Shown here in pieces: positions 59,631 through 64,000 of a stretch of 64,000 bases of DNA (positions are counted from its first letter, which is position 1; each line of letters opens with the position of its first letter). Below the pieces are notes generated by a model. That model saw only the letters and a program-made list of their open reading frames with translations. It ran no database searches and was not told the DNA's origin. The DNA is from CALZIK01 sp945787635 (GTDB taxonomy: Bacteria > Acidobacteriota > Thermoanaerobaculia > Multivoradales > JAHEKO01), in the NCBI GenBank assembly GCA_947259725.1, contig CAMYNM010000017.1:24122-88121 (forward strand). The letters are read 5' to 3'. Position numbers and translations under genes: made by a program.

Positions 59631-62600
59631 GTGACGTTTTCATCTCATACTCTCGGGAAGACAAAGCGCTCGTCACCCGCCTCCATGACGCGCTCAGCCA
59701 ACGAGAGCGTGACATCTGGGTCGACTGGGAGGGCATTCCTCCCACTGCCGAGTGGCTCGGCGAGATCTTCGGGGCAATTGATGCCTCGGAGGCTTTCGTC
59801 TTTGTCCTCTCGCCCGACTCGGTTGCTTCCGAGGTCTGCGCAAAGGAGCTCCAGCACGCAGTCGATCAGAACAAGCGCCTGGTCCCGCTCGTCTTCCGGG
59901 ATGCGGAATCGGCTCTGATACCGCGATCTCTCCAAGAGCTCAACTGGATCTTCATTCGTGAGCAGGACGATTTCACGCGTGCCGTCGACACGCTCGTCGA
60001 GGCACTCGACACCGATCTAGAGCGCGTGAAGGCACATACCCGACTGCTCGTACGGGCGCGGGAATGGAACAACCGCGAGCATCACAGCCTGCTGATGAGA
60101 GCTCGCGATCTGCAGGAGGCGGAGCGCGATTTCGCGGGTGACGCCGAGCGCGAGCCCAAGCCAACGCCGCTTCAGCTGCGATACATAACGGCGAGCCGGA
60201 AGCACGCCACGAAGGTCCAGCGCAGGATTCTGGCCTCCGTCACGGTCGCGATGTTCGTCGCGATCACCCTTGCTGTCGTGGCCTGGGTGCAGCGCCAGTA
60301 CTCCGAACGCCGTGAAACGGCGGCGATCGTACGGAACATCGCTCCGGCGAAACCGATGATCGCTCTGGCGCAAGCGGTCGACGCCGTAGGGCAGTGGTTC
60401 TCGGAAGGCGTTCCCGAAGTGCGGTCCAGTCTGCTCGGCGCCCTTCAAACGCCCAAGGAGCGCACGATTCACATCCACGAGTGCGAGAGCAAGCCGTCGC
60501 TAGCGAATGTTGCCGTGGCGCAGAATGGCTCGGTCGCCGCGGCGTTGGATCCGGATCCGAGATTCGCTGCCTGCGACCGTGCAGGGTTTTTGGCCGTGTG
60601 GGATGCCGGCGGGAAGCGACAGACCGACGTGGCGATGGGCGCGCCGATCACTGCACTCGCCGGCTGCTCCGTCGAACCGATCGTGCTCGTAGTGAGCGCG
60701 GACGGCAGTTTTCGTATCCGGGACTTGCAGGACGGCGTCGAATTGCAGGCTGCCAAGGTCGAATACGATGTGTCGGTCCGGAGCGATACTCGGGATGCGG
60801 ATCGCGAGCTGGACACGTACGGCGCGGCACCTTTACCCGCGAACGCCGACGACCTTCCCGGGAGGGACGGCCTCGCTTCGATTCCGAACAGTGGAGATCC
60901 GTGCGACACCTACGATCTTGGCCACGACCGGGTTTCTACAGTGCCTGTCAACGCTCGATGTTCGTCTGGTTCCGGCACCGTTCAGGTGGCGGCGTTGAGC
61001 GCGGATTGCAATACCATCGTCATCGGGCGCGAATGCAGCACCGAGGTCTGGTCGCGGACCCCCGATCTCCGACGTCTCTGGTCCGTGCCCGAAACGCTCC
61101 CGCCGCGCGCTATCGCCATCGACGAGTCCGGACGCGTCATCGTTCGCGGCTACGGTGACGGTTCCATCCGCAGGGCGACGGCGTCCCATCGGGAAGTCGA
61201 GTTCGTGGATGCCGAGTACGCGCGACATCCATCGTGCAGTCCGGTCGACGCCCTCGCCGTGAGCCCGGACGGCGCAAGTATCGCGAGCGCGGACGGAAGC
61301 ACCGTGCGGCTGTGGCGGAATGACGCCGGTCTCGTGCCCCAGGCTGGAGATGGTTTTCACGGCCATGAAGACCGAGTCACCTCGCTCGCCTTCGACCCGG
61401 CTGACGGCGCGTTCCTCGTCAGTGGAAGCCGTGACAACAGCATTCGGGTGTGGGATCTCGCGGGCAACGCCGTGGGCGAGCCGCTGCGGGGGCACGGCAG
61501 CTGGATCCGATCCGTCGCGATCGCCCCCGACAGCCGGACGATCGTCAGCGGCAGCAACGACGGAAGTGCCCGCCGGTGGGAGGTCCCGAGAGACCTGACG
61601 GATCTGCCCTGTGGCGACCCCTCGGACCCGATCCGGGTGCTGGCAGTGACCGATGACCGTGAGACCAGGCTCGTCCAGGCGCGGGGAACGAGCACGAACA
61701 CGTGGGACCTCTACACGCTCGACGACGAGTGCGGGAAGAAACTCGTGGCCGGCGGGTCGGGGAAGCAGCTCGGGACCCTTACCCCGGACGGAAGATTCGT
61801 CGCCTTTGCCGACGAGGGGGGACGGACGATCGTGTTGAGGGATCGGACGGGCGACGTCGAGATCCCGTATCCGCATGACGACCTGAGGGCCATCGCGATC
61901 AGCGCTGGTGGGACCGCGCTGGCCTTCGGCGGAAACGACAGGATCGTCAGGCTTTGGAGTCGCGAGGCGGGCAAGTTGCGCGAACTCCCGATTGAGCACA
62001 AGCAGCCGATCGTGTCACTCGCCTTCGGAATGGACGAGCGCTTCGTCGCGAGTGGAAGTGCAGACAATACCGTTGTGTTGTGGGATACGAAGAGCGGCGA
62101 GAGAATCGCGCGGCCGCTCCAGGGGCACAAAGGGTGGATCAGCGCCCTCGCGTTCAGTCGAGACGGCCGGTTCGTCGTGACGGGCAGCTGGGACAGGACC
62201 GTTCGTCTGTGGGACAGCGCCGGCAATCCGATGGGCAATCCGTTCCGCGGGCACACCGATTGGATCACACACGTCGGCTTCCACCCGGAAGACCCCTCCA
62301 TCATCAGTCACGGCAATGACCAGAGAGTCGGTGTGTGGCAAGGCGGAGATCCCGGCGAGTGGATGAAGGTGTCCTGTCGCCAATTGTCCCGCCATCCGGG
62401 CGCGGTCGAACCTGAAGAGAACGAGATCTACGCAAGGGCCAAGTCCGTCTGCTCGCGTCGCGGGCTTCTGCCCCAGGACGAGGACCCCGGCGACGAGAGT
62501 CCCTTGATGCGGGCGCCCTCCCCGAAAGCGATGGAAGGAGATGCGGAAACGCAAAAGAAGGGCATCACCAAGTTCACGGAGTCAGTGGACGATTCGCTCG

Positions 62601-63175
62601 AACGCGTTGTGGCCCGTCCGTTCCTGATGCCGGTGGAGGACGTGTTTTCGATCACGGGCCGGGGCACGTTCGTGACGGGACGGATCGAACAGGGCGCGGT
62701 CAAGGTCGGCGAAGAGATCGAGATCGTCGGCATCCGCCACACGCAAACGAAAGTGGTAATTGGGGTCGAGATGTACCGCAAGGTGCTCGATGAGGCTCAG
62801 GCGGGCGACAACGTGGGTGTACTGCTGCGCGGGACCAAGCGCGATGAGGTGGAGCGGGGTCAGGTGCTGGCGAAGCCCGGGTCGATCACGCCGCACACAA
62901 ACTTCACGGGCGAGGTGCATATGCTGACGAAGGAGGAGGGTGGTCGCCACGCTCCGTTCATCAAGGGATATCGTCCGCAGTTCTATTTCCGGACGACGGA
63001 TGTACCGGGTTTGGTGCAGCTGCCCGCGGGCGTCGAGATGGTGATGCCGGGCGACCGCGTCACGCTGAACATCGAGCTGACCGTGCCGATCGCCATGGAC
63101 AGGGGACTGCGCTTCGCAATCCGCGAGGGAGGCCGTAGCGTTGGCTCCGGGATCGTTACGGAGATCCTTGACTGA
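59627..63175 (+). CDS. TIR-TM-WD40 protein with C-terminal EF-Tu domains 2 and 3
   Basis: 1182 residues, AGGGA upstream. Residues 1-130 are a bacterial TIR domain: VFISYSREDKALV, IWVDWEGIPPTAEWLGEI, VFVLSPDSVASEVCAKEL (E74 aligns with the NADase Glu). Residues 135-200 are the linker found in TIR-WD40 proteins (LVRAREWNNR, LLMRARDLQEAE, LQLRYITAS), then a membrane helix at 201-221. Residues about 265-925 are WD40 blades, clearest near the end (GHEDRVTSLAFDP, GHGSWIRSVAI, GHKGWISALAFS). Residues 997-1182 are EF-Tu domains 2 and 3 without the GTPase domain (RPFLMPVEDVFSITGRGT, LAKPGSITPHT, GYRPQFYFRTTDV, GLRFAIREGG), closely matching bona fide EF-Tu. A defence or cell-suicide sensor is a reasonable inference. 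Confidence 0.9.
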   Translation: MSDVFISYSREDKALVTRLHDALSQRERDIWVDWEGIPPTAEWLGEIFGAIDASEAFVFVLSPDSVASEVCAKELQHAVDQNKRLVPLVFRDAESALIPRSLQELNWIFIREQDDFTRAVDTLVEALDTDLERVKAHTRLLVRAREWNNREHHSLLMRARDLQEAERDFAGDAEREPKPTPLQLRYITASRKHATKVQRRILASVTVAMFVAITLAVVAWVQRQYSERRETAAIVRNIAPAKPMIALAQAVDAVGQWFSEGVPEVRSSLLGALQTPKERTIHIHECESKPSLANVAVAQNGSVAAALDPDPRFAACDRAGFLAVWDAGGKRQTDVAMGAPITALAGCSVEPIVLVVSADGSFRIRDLQDGVELQAAKVEYDVSVRSDTRDADRELDTYGAAPLPANADDLPGRDGLASIPNSGDPCDTYDLGHDRVSTVPVNARCSSGSGTVQVAALSADCNTIVIGRECSTEVWSRTPDLRRLWSVPETLPPRAIAIDESGRVIVRGYGDGSIRRATASHREVEFVDAEYARHPSCSPVDALAVSPDGASIASADGSTVRLWRNDAGLVPQAGDGFHGHEDRVTSLAFDPADGAFLVSGSRDNSIRVWDLAGNAVGEPLRGHGSWIRSVAIAPDSRTIVSGSNDGSARRWEVPRDLTDLPCGDPSDPIRVLAVTDDRETRLVQARGTSTNTWDLYTLDDECGKKLVAGGSGKQLGTLTPDGRFVAFADEGGRTIVLRDRTGDVEIPYPHDDLRAIAISAGGTALAFGGNDRIVRLWSREAGKLRELPIEHKQPIVSLAFGMDERFVASGSADNTVVLWDTKSGERIARPLQGHKGWISALAFSRDGRFVVTGSWDRTVRLWDSAGNPMGNPFRGHTDWITHVGFHPEDPSIISHGNDQRVGVWQGGDPGEWMKVSCRQLSRHPGAVEPEENEIYARAKSVCSRRGLLPQDEDPGDESPLMRAPSPKAMEGDAETQKKGITKFTESVDDSLERVVARPFLMPVEDVFSITGRGTFVTGRIEQGAVKVGEEIEIVGIRHTQTKVVIGVEMYRKVLDEAQAGDNVGVLLRGTKRDEVERGQVLAKPGSITPHTNFTGEVHMLTKEEGGRHAPFIKGYRPQFYFRTTDVPGLVQLPAGVEMVMPGDRVTLNIELTVPIAMDRGLRFAIREGGRSVGSGIVTEILD

Positions 63176-63469
63176 GTTGTAGTAGTCACGATCCGATGTC
63201 AAAGGCCTCGCGCTCGTCCTGCAGGTCTATCCACGCGCTCGGGTTCGTGAGGAGGGTCGAGGACTCTGGCTCTTTCCCTCCCGTTCGCATGTTGCTCCCT
63301 CGAACCACCCGCAGTCCATCGCACTCTCGCGACAGCCTCTCTCTCCTCCTTCCGACTACCGCGGACACCGTCCCAGGTAGAACTGGGGGACGCGACGATC
63401 AGGCTCCGCCGCCAGTGGACCCTGGGTGTGAAGGGACGAAATCCTCGCCCTCGGGTACTCGCGCCGATC
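63176..63469. other. Intergenic stretch between convergent genes
   Basis: About 294 bases between the TIR-EF-Tu gene and the CBS gene. A 60-codon minus-strand frame (63186-63368) has no Shine-Dalgarno and no recognisable protein. I see no tRNA, terminator with T-run, or repeat here. Confidence 0.4.
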
Positions 63470-63880
63470 CTACGAGCCCGCTTCGATTCGCATTGAGCCC
63501 TTGACGATCTCGTAGTAGCTGACGATTCCCAGCACCTTGCCCCGCCGCAGCACCGGTGCCAGGCTCAGACCAAACGAGTCAAACATCCTGGCCGTGTAGC
63601 GGATGTTCATTTTCGGGCGCACGCTGATCAGAGGCTTGGTCATGATCTCGTAGACATTCACCCGCCTCGGGGACCGATCGCGGGCGATGACCTTGCGGGC
63701 TATTTCGGACATCGTGACGATCCCGAACTCGTCGGCCTCGTTCCGCTTCTCGACGATCAGGCACCTGACGGACTTGGCCTCCAGGGCCGCCAGCGCCTCG
63801 TGCACGGTCGCGAGACCGTTGATGAGGATGAACTCCTGGGTCATCACGTCAGCCACCGTGACAATTGTCTCGTTGTTCAC
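63470..63880 (-). CDS. Two-CBS-domain protein
   Basis: 136 residues from GTG 63880, with GGAGGAGGAG upstream and a GTGA overlap with the preceding stop. Two CBS motifs are visible: VADVMTQEFILINGLATVHEAL with CLIVEK and FGIVTMSEIARKV; then VYEIMTKPLISVRPKMNIRYTARMF with VLGIVSYYEIV. CBS pairs bind adenosyl ligands and regulate partners. Translational coupling to the upstream gene, of which only the tail is visible, suggests it regulates that product. Confidence 0.9.
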   Translation of the reverse strand: MNNETIVTVADVMTQEFILINGLATVHEALAALEAKSVRCLIVEKRNEADEFGIVTMSEIARKVIARDRSPRRVNVYEIMTKPLISVRPKMNIRYTARMFDSFGLSLAPVLRRGKVLGIVSYYEIVKGSMRIEAGS

Positions 63881-64000
63881 AGCTCCTCCTCCACGACGGC
63901 TTTGAGCTCGTCGACCTGGTGCGAGACGCCGACGGCGTCCTCGACATCTGTCTGAATCGCGATCCCACGCCCGGGTACGCTCTCGAACTCACCGACTTCG
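63877..64000 (-). CDS. 3' end of an unidentified gene
   Basis: Only the last 40 or so residues are in the window (ending VDELKAVVEEEL). The stop overlaps the CBS-protein start by GTGA. Too little remains to name it; the tail is acidic and probably helical. Confidence 0.5.
   Translation of the reverse strand, partial: EVGEFESVPGRGIAIQTDVEDAVGVSHQVDELKAVVEEEL

Noticed and set aside
62480..63175. A genuine tuf gene fused by missing a start
   Set aside because: The GTPase domain (P-loop, switch regions, NKxD) is absent upstream, and the frame is continuous with WD40 repeats, so this is not an intact EF-Tu.
63186..63368. 60-codon minus-strand frame between the TIR-EF-Tu and CBS genes
   Set aside because: No Shine-Dalgarno and no recognisable product.

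Overview
The window is GC-rich, gene-dense DNA from a Gram-negative, probably environmental bacterium. An Mla-type lipid transport operon, a TolC-type outer-membrane protein, many Sec-secreted proteins, a multiheme cytochrome c, GEMM-type riboswitches and multidomain TIR/WD40 and kinase proteins together suggest Acidobacteriota (Thermoanaerobaculia-like). That assignment is an inference from gene content only. No rRNA, tRNA, CRISPR array or insertion sequence was recognised.

Layout. 1-6 kb: YIP1-family membrane protein, TolC-like protein, two peptide-ABC ATPases overlapping a leucyl aminopeptidase gene. 6-9 kb: cyclase-like protein and purC. 9-13.5 kb: dnaB followed by mlaE-mlaF-mlaD. 13.6-19.3 kb: secreted nidogen-like protein, a 1053-residue orphan and a small membrane protein. 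19.3-24.2 kb: SLC13/RCK transporter, SGNH-like protein and GT-C-type membrane protein. 24.5-32.7 kb: a six-gene minus-strand glycan-modification cluster (methyltransferase, GT2, a deacetylase-GT2-acetyltransferase fusion, radical SAM/SPASM, GT-B glycosyltransferase, aldo/keto reductase). 32.9-42.9 kb: secreted FG-GAP, DUF1573 and beta-propeller proteins, a tandem pair of secreted paralogs, and a sulfatase-fold phosphoglycerol transferase coupled to a glycerophosphodiesterase. 43-46.4 kb: redox block with a predicted selenoprotein divergent from an HAO-like heptaheme cytochrome, then a radical SAM protein and a thiamine-binding protein. 46.5-48.9 kb: deoxysugar 2,3-dehydratase with a GT2. 49-57 kb: two GEMM riboswitches (upstream of a PAS protein and of a secreted repeat protein), a histone-fold protein, a membrane Ser/Thr kinase and an alpha/beta hydrolase. 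57-63.2 kb: a duplicated acetoacetate-decarboxylase-like protein, a scrap of a further copy, and a TIR-TM-WD40 protein ending in EF-Tu domains 2 and 3. 63.5-64 kb: CBS-domain protein.

The strongest novelty candidates are the TIR-WD40-EF-Tu fusion (59627-63175), the C_GCAxxG_C_C-family gene whose first conserved Cys is an in-frame TGA followed by a SECIS-like hairpin (43018-43479), the LmbE-GT2-GNAT fusion, the bacterial histone-fold protein and the riboswitch pair. Intergenic TAGACT hexamers recur as probable -10 elements, and several start codons without a Shine-Dalgarno sequence sit 6-9 nt after such hexamers, suggesting leaderless transcripts.
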